Below are positions 16,582-25,683 of a stretch of 64,000 bases of DNA, one piece after another. Each line of letters starts with the position of its first letter. Position 1 is the stretch's first letter. Made by a program: the position numbers and the translations under genes. The DNA lies in assembly GCA_964482325.1 (NCBI GenBank), contig CAYZXD010000003.1:41688-105687 (forward strand), written 5' to 3'. Origin of the DNA: CAYZJV01 sp964482325. GTDB lineage: Bacteria > Spirochaetota > Spirochaetia > Sphaerochaetales > Sphaerochaetaceae. The notes under the pieces are model-generated. The model saw only the letters and a program-made list of their open reading frames with translations, searched no databases and was not told the origin of the DNA.

Positions 16582-19500
16582 TTAATTGAACCAGATATCT
16601 GAAACAGCTTGGTGCTCTTTCAACGATCCGATGAATGCATCACTGTATGCCACAGCAAACTCTCTCCCTGCCTTGATCAGTGTTTCGTCATGGGCCAATT
16701 GCTGCTGTTCAGCATCATCAGGTGCCTCTTCGACTGCAACGGTATCCTCAAGAAGATGAATAAACAGAGAACAAGATCCGCGATAGGTAATACATGTATC
16801 TACAATATCTCTCAGAGCCGTTTGCGTACAGAGATTTTTCACCAATACCATATGTGCTTCCCGCACTGCCTGAGGCTCAAGAGTTTCGGGATCAACGACG
16901 GCTTCAGTAATAAACGAAATTTTATCCTGACGTGATTCAAACTTTCCCTTGAACCCGTAGATCTTATCGGCTTGAACACTCTCTTCACACTCTTTCCATG
17001 TGTTGGGGAAGATAACCGCTTCAACCGATCCATTAAAATCAGAGAGCTGAAGAAATGCCATACGATCTCCGTTGCCTCCCTTGGTCGTGATTTCACGTAG
17101 GGCGGTTACCATGGCAACGAGATTCACCGGTCGGCTGAGCGGGAGCCGTTCGAGCTGGCCGAGATCAACGGTAACTGAGCGTTTCCAGATATCGCGATAC
17201 ATATCCATGGGATGTCCCGAGACATAGAATCCCAGGAGGTCTTTTTCGATTTCAAGCTTTTCAAGTAACGTGGAATCTGGATGCTGTTCCATCTCAAAGG
17301 TTTCCATTGCGGCCTCTTCTTCAGCATCAAAGAGGGAAACCTGCCCATAGGCGATCTGTTCTCTCCGTTTTTGTACATACTTCAATGCCGCTTCTGCATT
17401 AGCCATCAAAGTAGGGCGATTGTCCCCAAGTCCATCGAACGCTCCAGACTGGATCAGCGATTCAAGGAGTTTGGTGTTCAATGCACGGGATTCACTGCGC
17501 ATGAGAAAGTCGATGAAGTTATTATAGGGGCCATGATTGGTTCTTTCCGTGAGGATGCTTTCCACCGCAGCTTCACCGACATGTTTGATTCCCTGGAGCC
17601 CGTAGATGATCTTTCCATCCACTACGGTAAAATGTTTGTCTGATTTATTGATTGATGGGGGTGTAATCTCAATCCCCATGCTCTTTGTCTCTACGAGGTA
17701 CTGGGCAAATTTATCGGGACTGTTGATTTCATTGGTCAGGTTGGCTGCCATGAATTCAGCGGGGAAATTTGCCTTGAGATATGCCGTATGGTAGGCGACC
17801 ACTGAATAGGCAGCAGCATGAGATTTATTGAAACCATAGCCTGCAAAAGGGAGAAGCATCTCAAAAATACCTTCAGCTACCTCTTTTGAGTACCCTTTTT
17901 CTGCAGCTCCTGCTATGAAGTTCTGTTTTTCCCGCTGCATGACCTCAGCTTTTTTCTTTCCCATGGCTCTTCTGAGGAGATCCGCGTTCCCCATAGAATA
18001 TCCAGCTATGGTTTGAGCGACCTTCATGACCTGTTCCTGATAGACAATAACTCCATAGGTGGTTTTCAGAATTTCTTCCAGATCTGGATGGTAGTATGCT
18101 ATCTGCGTCCTTCCATTCTTTGAATCTACGAATTTTGGGATATAGGCCATCGGTCCGGGGCGATACAGCGCATTCAAGGCTACGAGGTCTTCAATGGACG
18201 ATGGTTTGGCATCCTTGAGGACCCGCTGCATGCCAGCACTCTCAAACTGGAAGATGCAGGCGCTGTCCCCACGTCCGAGCATGGCAAAAGTCTGAGAGTC
18301 CTGTTCACTGATCTGCTGCACAGAGAAATCGGGATGGGTTTTACGAATCAGGTCCTCGGTATGCTTGATAAGCGTGAGCGTTTTAAGTCCGAGGAAGTCC
18401 ATCTTTACGAGTCCGCATCCCTCAAGCATATCCATCGTATATTGTGTGGAGATTGCCCCGGTCTTTGCATCACGGTATAACGGTACATAATCGGTGAGGA
18501 CACTCTGACCGATGACAACCCCTGCGGCGTGAGTTGAGGTATGACGATTGAACCCCTCAAGTCGTTTAGCCACATCAAACAGTTCCGCATAAATACCGCC
18601 GCGCTGTTCCAGCTCCTGCAATGCAGGGGTAAAGTCAATTGCTCCCTGTACGGTGAGTTTTCTTGATTTACCCGTGGTCTCGTCATCCGGGAGACTATCG
18701 GGAATGAGGTTTACGATGCGTGTTGCTTCTGCAAAAGGAATATCAAGTACGCGGGCGACGTCTTTGATCACCGCTTTAACCTTGAGGGTCCCGAAGGTCG
18801 CAATCTGTGCTACCCGGTCGGTTCCATATTTTTCTGTGACATAATCGATTACTTCCTGCCGACGTTCATAGCAGAAATCGATATCGAAGTCCGGCATGGA
18901 GACCCGTTCCGGATTCAGAAATCGTTCAAAAATAAGTTTGTACTTTATTGGATCGATATCGGTGATAGTCATCGCGTAGGCCACCAATGAACCGGCACCC
19001 GATCCACGGCCCGGACCTACCGGAATATCATGGTGTTTTGCCCAGTAGATGAAGTCCCATACAATGAGAAAATAACCGGTGAACCCCATACTGATGATAA
19101 CGTCCAGTTCATAGTCAAGCCGCTGCTGCAGTTCTGGGGTAATCTCATCATATCGTTGTCCGAGTCCCTCCTGTGCTAAATGGCGCAGGTACTGATCAGG
19201 ATTGTCAAACTCAGGAGGTATCTCGTATGCAGGAAGGAGCGGCCCAGGCTGACTGATTGATAATGCACACCGTTCTGCGATCCGCACCGTATTCTCGATT
19301 GCTTCAGGGATCCAATCAAATAGCTTTGCCATCTCATCGGGACTTTTCATATAGAATTCCTGAGACTCAAACCGCATGCGATCCTGATCTGATTTCTTTT
19401 TGTTCGTTCCGATACACAGCGCGATATCGTGTGCATTGGCATCAGAAGCTTCGATGTAGTGAATATCGTTGGTGGCTACAACTGGAAGTCCCAGTTCTCG

Positions 19501-20085
19501 GGCGAGCTGTACCAGAATGGGATTCGATTCTTTCTGTTCCTTCAATCCATGATCCTGCAACTCAATATAATAGCGTCCATCATCAAAAATTGAAGCATAG
19601 TAAGCTGCCCGTTCCTTTGCCCCTGCATAATTCCCGTTGAGTATTAATTGCGGGATTTCTCCTGCTAGACATGCTGAGAGGCAGATCAGTCCTTCATGAT
19701 GCTGTTCAAGTAAAGCATCGCTGATTCGTGGCTTGTAATAATATCCTTCGGTATAGGAGAGGGAATTGAGCAGCATGAGATTTTTATACCCCTGCTCATT
19801 CATGGCAATCAGTACCAGATGATAATACCGACTTCCACTCATTGTCGTTGACTTTGTCGTATGCGATTCGGGATTTACATAGAATTCACACCCCACAAGA
19901 GGGTTAATTCCCATTTCTTTACACGCTTCATAGAATTTCAGGGCACCGAACATATTTCCATGATCGGTGATGGCGAGATGCTTCATGTCATACGCTTTTG
20001 CTTTGGCAATGTATCGATGTATGGGAGCTGCTCCATCGAGCAGCGAATAATCGGTGTGGTTATGCAGATGAACAAATTCAGGCAT
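16582..20085 (-). CDS. dnaE: DNA polymerase III alpha subunit (DnaE)
   Basis: Replicative polymerase catalytic subunit, 1167 residues with the start used here. The PHP domain is at the N-terminus (HLHNHTDYSLLDGA, DHGNMFGALKFYEAC). The polymerase palm has GPGRGSGAGSLVAYA and PDFDIDFCYERRQEV, which contains the metal-binding aspartates. GYGFNKSHAAAYSVVAY is also typical, and a C-terminal OB domain follows. AAGGAG lies 6 bases before the ATG at 20085, so I reject the upstream ATG at 20109, which overlaps that site. It begins 53 bases after the molybdenum-hydroxylase-like genes. Confidence 0.97.
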   Translation of the reverse strand: MPEFVHLHNHTDYSLLDGAAPIHRYIAKAKAYDMKHLAITDHGNMFGALKFYEACKEMGINPLVGCEFYVNPESHTTKSTTMSGSRYYHLVLIAMNEQGYKNLMLLNSLSYTEGYYYKPRISDALLEQHHEGLICLSACLAGEIPQLILNGNYAGAKERAAYYASIFDDGRYYIELQDHGLKEQKESNPILVQLARELGLPVVATNDIHYIEASDANAHDIALCIGTNKKKSDQDRMRFESQEFYMKSPDEMAKLFDWIPEAIENTVRIAERCALSISQPGPLLPAYEIPPEFDNPDQYLRHLAQEGLGQRYDEITPELQQRLDYELDVIISMGFTGYFLIVWDFIYWAKHHDIPVGPGRGSGAGSLVAYAMTITDIDPIKYKLIFERFLNPERVSMPDFDIDFCYERRQEVIDYVTEKYGTDRVAQIATFGTLKVKAVIKDVARVLDIPFAEATRIVNLIPDSLPDDETTGKSRKLTVQGAIDFTPALQELEQRGGIYAELFDVAKRLEGFNRHTSTHAAGVVIGQSVLTDYVPLYRDAKTGAISTQYTMDMLEGCGLVKMDFLGLKTLTLIKHTEDLIRKTHPDFSVQQISEQDSQTFAMLGRGDSACIFQFESAGMQRVLKDAKPSSIEDLVALNALYRPGPMAYIPKFVDSKNGRTQIAYYHPDLEEILKTTYGVIVYQEQVMKVAQTIAGYSMGNADLLRRAMGKKKAEVMQREKQNFIAGAAEKGYSKEVAEGIFEMLLPFAGYGFNKSHAAAYSVVAYHTAYLKANFPAEFMAANLTNEINSPDKFAQYLVETKSMGIEITPPSINKSDKHFTVVDGKIIYGLQGIKHVGEAAVESILTERTNHGPYNNFIDFLMRSESRALNTKLLESLIQSGAFDGLGDNRPTLMANAEAALKYVQKRREQIAYGQVSLFDAEEEAAMETFEMEQHPDSTLLEKLEIEKDLLGFYVSGHPMDMYRDIWKRSVTVDLGQLERLPLSRPVNLVAMVTALREITTKGGNGDRMAFLQLSDFNGSVEAVIFPNTWKECEESVQADKIYGFKGKFESRQDKISFITEAVVDPETLEPQAVREAHMVLVKNLCTQTALRDIVDTCITYRGSCSLFIHLLEDTVAVEEAPDDAEQQQLAHDETLIKAGREFAVAYSDAFIGSLKEHQAVSDIWFN

Positions 20086-20138
20086 GCGGTACTCCTTAGC
20101 AACCCGCATTGTACCATAAGCGATGCATTGTGCGTAGA

Positions 20139-21029
20139 CTACCGTTCAGAGAGGCTTTGGGCATTGAGGTTATGCAGAGCTGATTCAATAAAACTACGTG
20201 CCCGCTCAATTTGGATCGGGGGATTATCTTGTGAACCTGCCGAAAGGATTTCCTCCATCACACTGCGAATTACCCGGTTAATCTGTTGAGAGGTAAGTGG
20301 TAGGAGAGTTCCCTGCATCATCATGTCGATTTCCTGTGGAATGAGAATGAGCGATGCGGGAAATACCATGCATAATTTAAATTTGCTGATCACTGACTGA
20401 TTGTAGGAACAGGCAAACGAGAGTATTACGGTTTCCCGGGGATTCTGCATGGGGTTTCCTGCTATCATACAGGTTGAGAAGTTCTCCCGTTCCAAACCAA
20501 GACGGATGCGGGTGATCAATTCATTCTTCTTCAGCTGAAGAGTTCCTGAACGATCGTAAAGCCGCTGAATTTCGACCCATCGAGTTTCAGTTTTCGGTCC
20601 CTGACATGATTTTACCTCAGCTTCTGCTTCAAGAGCTGCTAGTGTTCCCGATAGGGGCAATCTGACTCCCTGGGTACAGATTGCACCGCCCAGCGTTCCC
20701 TGTTTACGAATAATCATAGCCGCAGATTGTTCAATTGTTTGGTACATCAGAGCGGGAAGGACTTGTTTCCCGACCTGTAAAAGTTGTTCGAAAGTTACCA
20801 TGGAGCCAATTTCCACATACCGGTCAGTTCTGTTGATCCGCTGCAGATCAGCTACCTCACTGAGACTGATGATGTTGTTGCTCTCCCGGGCTGGATAATA
20901 ATCGGGACGACTCATAATAAAAGTCCCTCCAGCCCAGAGGGTAGCATTGGGGAACCGTGTGATGACGGAAACCAGATCGCTCATGGTTTTCGGAATATGG
21001 ACAGCTGGAGATCTAATACCTTCGTACAC
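20139..21029 (-). CDS. FAD-binding subunit of a molybdenum-hydroxylase-like complex
   Basis: A 296-residue protein like the FAD subunits of xanthine and CO dehydrogenases (XdhB/CoxM). It keeps both FAD pyrophosphate motifs: WAGGTFIMS near the N-terminus and KQGTLGGAICTQ in the middle. It would pass electrons from the 2Fe-2S subunit to NAD+ or another acceptor. I prefer the GTG at 21029, which has AGGAG 5-6 bases upstream and gives the family-like N-terminus; the ATG at 21080 would overlap the FeS gene by 68 bases. It is the third gene of the cluster, ending 53 bases before dnaE. Confidence 0.8.
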   Translation of the reverse strand: MYEGIRSPAVHIPKTMSDLVSVITRFPNATLWAGGTFIMSRPDYYPARESNNIISLSEVADLQRINRTDRYVEIGSMVTFEQLLQVGKQVLPALMYQTIEQSAAMIIRKQGTLGGAICTQGVRLPLSGTLAALEAEAEVKSCQGPKTETRWVEIQRLYDRSGTLQLKKNELITRIRLGLERENFSTCMIAGNPMQNPRETVILSFACSYNQSVISKFKLCMVFPASLILIPQEIDMMMQGTLLPLTSQQINRVIRSVMEEILSAGSQDNPPIQIERARSFIESALHNLNAQSLSER

Positions 21030-21525
21030 GTCTTCTCCTTCGATAGGAAGCAGCGGATCTAAACACCGCGAGTATTTCATGTGAATCGAGGCATGGACAC
21101 TGATTCAGGCTTAATTCCTTGATAATTGTTTGTTCATTCGGCTCTTCGTCACTCTTTGCTCCTTCTTCTGATTTTACAATCATTTGGAGAAGCGACTCGA
21201 AAATAAGCGTTTTTGAAGCGTAGCAATGTGGGCAGGGATGGCTTCCTGTATCCTGATACGCCCGTTCCAGATCATGCCAGAATCTCGTTTTTTTAAACCC
21301 TTCGAATGTGAGTATTTTTGTGCCTTTCAGTCTAAAAGCGGGTATGAGACAGGAAAGAACTGCTTCATCATTTAATAACACAACACAGTTACCGCAGAAT
21401 CCATCACGGCACCGAGACTGCATTAATGGTGTCTCGATTTCATCCATAAGAATGAGATTAAGTGGTTTGTTCGAGTTTACCGTAAGAGAGACCGGCCGGT
21501 TGTCAATCGTACAATCGATTTTCAT
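21013..21525 (-). CDS. [2Fe-2S] subunit of a molybdenum-hydroxylase-like complex
   Basis: A 170-residue CoxS/XdhC-type protein. The plant-ferredoxin-like cluster is intact (C-x4-C-x2-C-x11-C in SRCRDGFCGNC). The second cluster keeps C-x2-C (HPCPHC) and C-x-C (NQCPCLD), but the usual QCGxC glutamine that contacts the molybdopterin is missing (PCPHC here) and the CRC-TGY segment is altered. The ATG at 21525 overlaps the stop of the large-subunit gene by 4 bases, with GGAGGG close upstream. The C-terminus is unusually arginine-rich (RRRRRVRRY). Confidence 0.78.
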   Translation of the reverse strand: MKIDCTIDNRPVSLTVNSNKPLNLILMDEIETPLMQSRCRDGFCGNCVVLLNDEAVLSCLIPAFRLKGTKILTFEGFKKTRFWHDLERAYQDTGSHPCPHCYASKTLIFESLLQMIVKSEEGAKSDEEPNEQTIIKELSLNQCPCLDSHEILAVFRSAASYRRRRRVRRY

Positions 21526-23534
21526 ACATCCCTCCTCATCCATGTGATGATATCTTCTCCCGTAACAGGTAATGAGAGAGTTTCGCAATTGAGAGCCTGT
21601 GATAAGGCTCCTGCACAGGCAGCCATAACCATACCCCGTAGTGCAGATGTTGCCGACGAGGGGACGGTATCGGACCCAAGAGAATTTACGGTGATATCCA
21701 TCAGGGGAGGGGCTGCGGGACGGTGAACCGGGATCACATGGCACTCCCACAAACTATGGTGAATTATATGACGAAACTTCACTTCAAGTTTCGATGCATT
21801 GGCAACATTGTTGAATGAGAATCTTCCCCATACCCGACGGGCTTCCACGGAATAAGTAACCGTATTCACCTCTAATTCAACCACCAGACATCCCCAGTTT
21901 CTGCTGGTAAATAATGAAGTCTCTGAAGAGGCGAGTGCACTCTTTGCTGTAATGGACTGTGTTATGGGAAGGGGTTCCTGAAACCGCTTGCCCTTAATTG
22001 CGGCACAGCATTGCTGAATCATAGTCACTGATCGTTCAACATCAAGGGAAAGCACCTCAGGTCCTGTATCGATCATATACGAAGTGTCGGGTTGGACAAA
22101 CGAGATGTCTGCCTGCTCTACCGAGAGCTCCTGGGCTATTAATGATCTCCAGAGCTGCGCAGTCTTTTTGCTGGGGAAGAAGCTGGTATTCACCGATATC
22201 GAATTCTTTGCATCGAGTGTAACCGCAATCCTGGCCGAACTGTGAAATGGTGAATCACTGGAAAAGCCACTTATACCTGCCCCACAGGCAATACCCACTC
22301 CTCTGGTATAATTGAGAAAGGTGGAAAGAGACTTCCTCGTTTTACGTTGCAGCTCGTACACTGAGTAATGTCGGGAGAAATCACTCTCACTACAGGTGGT
22401 ACTGATCAGATCTTTCAGTTTTGCCGCTGGCAAGGTCTCCATTACCCCATTTCGATTTTTGCTATCGATATAGTGCTTGATTCGCCAATTTGCTGGATTT
22501 AACTGGAGTTTCTCTGCAAGAGCAGATGCATGAGTCTCCGTGGAAAATAGTGCAGTACTGTACCCGAGATCTCCGAAAAAATGTGCAGGCCCCTGATGAG
22601 ACTCAACAATGGTGATCGTGGCACAAAATGCCTGTAATTCATAAAAGGGAATGAGCCCTGCAAGAATCTGTTTAACCATTTCTCCTGAAAAAAGCGGGAA
22701 AGCCCCCTGATCGATCGTTGCCTCAATGATTTCTGCAAGCGGTTTCCCCTGAGCATCCAATGCGGTCTTTCGCAGTATGACAATCTGACTTTTCGAGGTG
22801 GGGAATCGGGAAGTGATTGTAGCTCGTTGACCGGTTTTTACGGTTGCGAGTGCAGCGGCGGCTGCCAGAACAGAGGGATGAATGAGCTTTTCATCTTTCG
22901 GAGAAAAATGATCTTCAGGTAGTACGACAACACTTTTCTTTGTTCTTCCACAGCAGGTCGCTACGGTATCACGCACATGAAACGGCCATTGCGTCGGTCC
23001 TTGCACATAGAGCACGTCATCCTGAATCCATGTGGTAACCCGGGTGACCGTATCTTCTCTTGTCCAGACTCTCCTGTCGGAATAGGTTCGTTCAAAGACC
23101 GAGTCGGCAGTGTCAAATTGCGACTTGATATCCCCCCACTCGTAGACTATAGGGGAATGTTCGTACGCATGCTGTTCGGTTGTAGAATCAGCTGGAAGCT
23201 GGAAATCAATTTCCACCTCACGTGATTTCACTTCCACCATTTCGGTATCAGGTCCGAACAGCGCAATGATTGGCTGACCGCGATAGCTGATCTCGTGAGA
23301 TGCAAATAGTGGAAATTGATCATTGTATACCTGTACAATGTTTTCTCCGGGGATATCTGCAGGTCCTAAGGTGAAAAATCGCTTATCCTGTTTTGGCGGC
23401 GTTACACGCAATACGGTTCCCCAGTCAATATTCGACCGGATAATCATGCCGTGAAGTGTCTCAGGTGAGTTATCTGTTCTGCTTGGTTTATCCGCCATGA
23501 ATTCTTTCAGTGTCCTTTGCAGCAAAAATACCAT
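21522..23534 (-). CDS. Degenerate molybdopterin-binding subunit homologue (XdhA/CoxL-like)
   Basis: A 670-residue protein in the position, order and approximate fold of the molybdenum large subunit of the xanthine dehydrogenase family. The N-terminal half is recognisable (HGMIIRSNIDWGTV, FPLFASHEISYRGQPIIALFG). Where the family has the cofactor loop GGGFGGK, this protein reads LPEDHFSPKDEK (about 205-216). Where it has the catalytic GxGE near the C-terminus, it reads NSLGSDTV (about 617-624). It is also short for the family (usually above 740). It may bind a different cofactor, use Asp622, or be non-catalytic. The start is ambiguous between 23534 and the ATG at 23498; neither has a good ribosome site. 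Confidence 0.7.
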   Translation of the reverse strand: MVFLLQRTLKEFMADKPSRTDNSPETLHGMIIRSNIDWGTVLRVTPPKQDKRFFTLGPADIPGENIVQVYNDQFPLFASHEISYRGQPIIALFGPDTEMVEVKSREVEIDFQLPADSTTEQHAYEHSPIVYEWGDIKSQFDTADSVFERTYSDRRVWTREDTVTRVTTWIQDDVLYVQGPTQWPFHVRDTVATCCGRTKKSVVVLPEDHFSPKDEKLIHPSVLAAAAALATVKTGQRATITSRFPTSKSQIVILRKTALDAQGKPLAEIIEATIDQGAFPLFSGEMVKQILAGLIPFYELQAFCATITIVESHQGPAHFFGDLGYSTALFSTETHASALAEKLQLNPANWRIKHYIDSKNRNGVMETLPAAKLKDLISTTCSESDFSRHYSVYELQRKTRKSLSTFLNYTRGVGIACGAGISGFSSDSPFHSSARIAVTLDAKNSISVNTSFFPSKKTAQLWRSLIAQELSVEQADISFVQPDTSYMIDTGPEVLSLDVERSVTMIQQCCAAIKGKRFQEPLPITQSITAKSALASSETSLFTSRNWGCLVVELEVNTVTYSVEARRVWGRFSFNNVANASKLEVKFRHIIHHSLWECHVIPVHRPAAPPLMDITVNSLGSDTVPSSATSALRGMVMAACAGALSQALNCETLSLPVTGEDIITWMRRDV

Positions 23535-23604
23535 TTTACTTGGGAGTCCGCAATGGCAAAACAGCGGAAAGACGCTATACTAGAGGACACAGAGGATCAA
23601 ACAG

Positions 23605-25683
23605 ATGGAAGAACTTGCAGAAGTAAAGAAAGAAATCTCACGATTGTCGGATCAGCTACGCAAGCATCAGAAACACTATTATGTTGATGCGCGACCTACG
23701 ATCAGTGATCACCAATACGACCGAATGCTTGATCGACTGTTGGAGTTGGAACGACAGTATCCATCATTGATTGCATCTGATTCACCTTCTCAGCGAGTAG
23801 GGAGTGATCTTGGTGCATCTTTTCCCGAAGTTTCCCACACGGTTCCCGTTCTGAGCCTCGATAAAGCCTATAGTACAGAAGCAATGATGCAATGGGTACA
23901 GCGGATTCGCAATCGGGGAACGCGGCATCTGGCCTGTATCCTCGAAGAAAAAATGGATGGGGTGTCTCTGGTATTATACTATGAAGAGGGGCTGTTAGTC
24001 CGTGCTGTTACTCGTGGGAATGGTTTTGTTGGCAATGATGTGACTCCAAATGCAAAAACAATTTCATCTGTCCCGCTTCGTCTCACCCGTCCCGTTACCA
24101 TTGCGGTTCGTGGTGAAGTATTTTTACTGAAATCAGATTTTACTGAACTGAATCGCAATCTTGATGTTCCCTACGCAAACCCCCGTAATCTGGCAGCAGG
24201 AACCCTGAGGCGTCTGAAAAGTAGTGAAACAGCGAAAGTTCCTTTACGGATGTACGTGTATGAAGCATATGGAGAAGCGGTTTCCGGTCAGATTCATACG
24301 CACGCAGAAGTGCTTTCTCTTTTAAACGATCTTGGATTTCCTATCAATCCGCATTTCAGCATGTTCACCGATGATGTGTCCCGAACAGAAGATTCCCTTT
24401 CACATCTGTCCTGCAAACCGATGCAGATAGGAAACTACCATGATGTTGCTGCATATATCGAACAGATTACACGAGATCGAGCATCACTACCGTATGAAAT
24501 AGATGGGTTAGTGATGAAAGTGGATGAACTTGCGATGCGTGATCTTCTGGGGTATACCGGACACCATCCGCGGTGGGCTCTTGCTTATAAATTTGATGCA
24601 CCTGAATCTCAGACGGTGGTAAAGTCAATCGATGTTCAGGTGGGGAGGACCGGGAGGATTACTCCGGTTGCCCGGGTAGAGAAAGTGAAAGTGGGCAATT
24701 CAATGGTCTCAAATGTTACTCTTCACAATCAGGACTACATTGAAATGCTGGAACTGGCTATCGGAGATACCGTTGCCGTATCTAAACGAGGTGATGTCAT
24801 TCCTGCTGTGGAGCGGGTAATTGAGAAGAATGAGGATGGGGCGACCACTTGGACGATGCCACTTTGCTGTCCCTCCTGCAATACCCCTCTTATTCGCAAT
24901 GGTGCTCACCAATTTTGCCCCAATAGTGATTGTCCCGATCAGGTTCTGGGACGGATCAGTTTTTTCGTGGGAAGAGAACAGATGGACATTGATGGGATGG
25001 GACCTGAGACCGTGGCTTTTTTGTACCGTAAGGGGCTGCTGCAGGATATTCCCGATATTTATCGGATCAACTATCGTGATTTGATCGGAGAACCGGGTTT
25101 CGGTGAACGAAAAGTACAATCGCTCGAGACTTCCGTGCAAGCAAGTCGGCAACGTCCTTTTCGTACGGTGTTAGTATCGTTAGGGATCCCTGATTTCGGG
25201 AAAAAGGCTGTTGACCTTTTGTTATCTTCCGGAATAACGCATATGCAGCAGTTACTGGAAATGGTGGATACACAGCAAGTTGATCGCTTATTGCAGATTA
25301 AGGGATTTGGAGAAAAGACCGTCAGTTCCCTGTTTGCCTGGTTTTCTGATACGCGCATGCGTTCGAGAATTGCTGCATTGGCAGAATTAGGACTCCAGAT
25401 GGAAGAGCATACTGAAATGCAGACAGCGGAGCTTCCGCAAATCTTTTTAGGACAAATCTGGTGTGTTACGGGCAGTTTTACCCGGTTTTCCCCCCGCTCT
25501 TTAGTCCTGAAGGAGATTGAAGCTCGTGGTGGAAGAACGGTGAGCTCGATAACTGGAAAAACTTCGCATCTACTCGCAGGAACCGGTGCTGGATCCAAGT
25601 TGCAGCAAGCGGAAAAGCAGGGAGTTGAAATCGTCAGTGAAGAGGCTTTTATATCAATGTTGAAAGAGGTGGCCGATGGATGA
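23605..25683 (+). CDS. ligA: NAD-dependent DNA ligase
   Basis: A 692-residue LigA that seals nicks using NAD+. The adenylation lysine is K116 in LEEKMDGVSL. The N-terminal Ia domain has HYYVDARPTISDHQYDRM, and RGEVF and RNLAAGTLR follow. The four-cysteine zinc finger is CCPSC...FCPNSDC (around residue 420). Helix-hairpin-helix repeats and a C-terminal BRCT domain (residues about 610-690) complete the protein. AGAGGA precedes the ATG, and TATACT at 23576-23581 is a likely -10 element. The gene overlaps the aminotransferase start by 8 bases. Confidence 0.96.
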   Translation: MEELAEVKKEISRLSDQLRKHQKHYYVDARPTISDHQYDRMLDRLLELERQYPSLIASDSPSQRVGSDLGASFPEVSHTVPVLSLDKAYSTEAMMQWVQRIRNRGTRHLACILEEKMDGVSLVLYYEEGLLVRAVTRGNGFVGNDVTPNAKTISSVPLRLTRPVTIAVRGEVFLLKSDFTELNRNLDVPYANPRNLAAGTLRRLKSSETAKVPLRMYVYEAYGEAVSGQIHTHAEVLSLLNDLGFPINPHFSMFTDDVSRTEDSLSHLSCKPMQIGNYHDVAAYIEQITRDRASLPYEIDGLVMKVDELAMRDLLGYTGHHPRWALAYKFDAPESQTVVKSIDVQVGRTGRITPVARVEKVKVGNSMVSNVTLHNQDYIEMLELAIGDTVAVSKRGDVIPAVERVIEKNEDGATTWTMPLCCPSCNTPLIRNGAHQFCPNSDCPDQVLGRISFFVGREQMDIDGMGPETVAFLYRKGLLQDIPDIYRINYRDLIGEPGFGERKVQSLETSVQASRQRPFRTVLVSLGIPDFGKKAVDLLLSSGITHMQQLLEMVDTQQVDRLLQIKGFGEKTVSSLFAWFSDTRMRSRIAALAELGLQMEEHTEMQTAELPQIFLGQIWCVTGSFTRFSPRSLVLKEIEARGGRTVSSITGKTSHLLAGTGAGSKLQQAEKQGVEIVSEEAFISMLKEVADG

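Noticed and set aside
24709..25152. 147-residue antisense frame within ligA
   Set aside because: Entirely inside well-conserved ligA coding sequence, no initiation signal.
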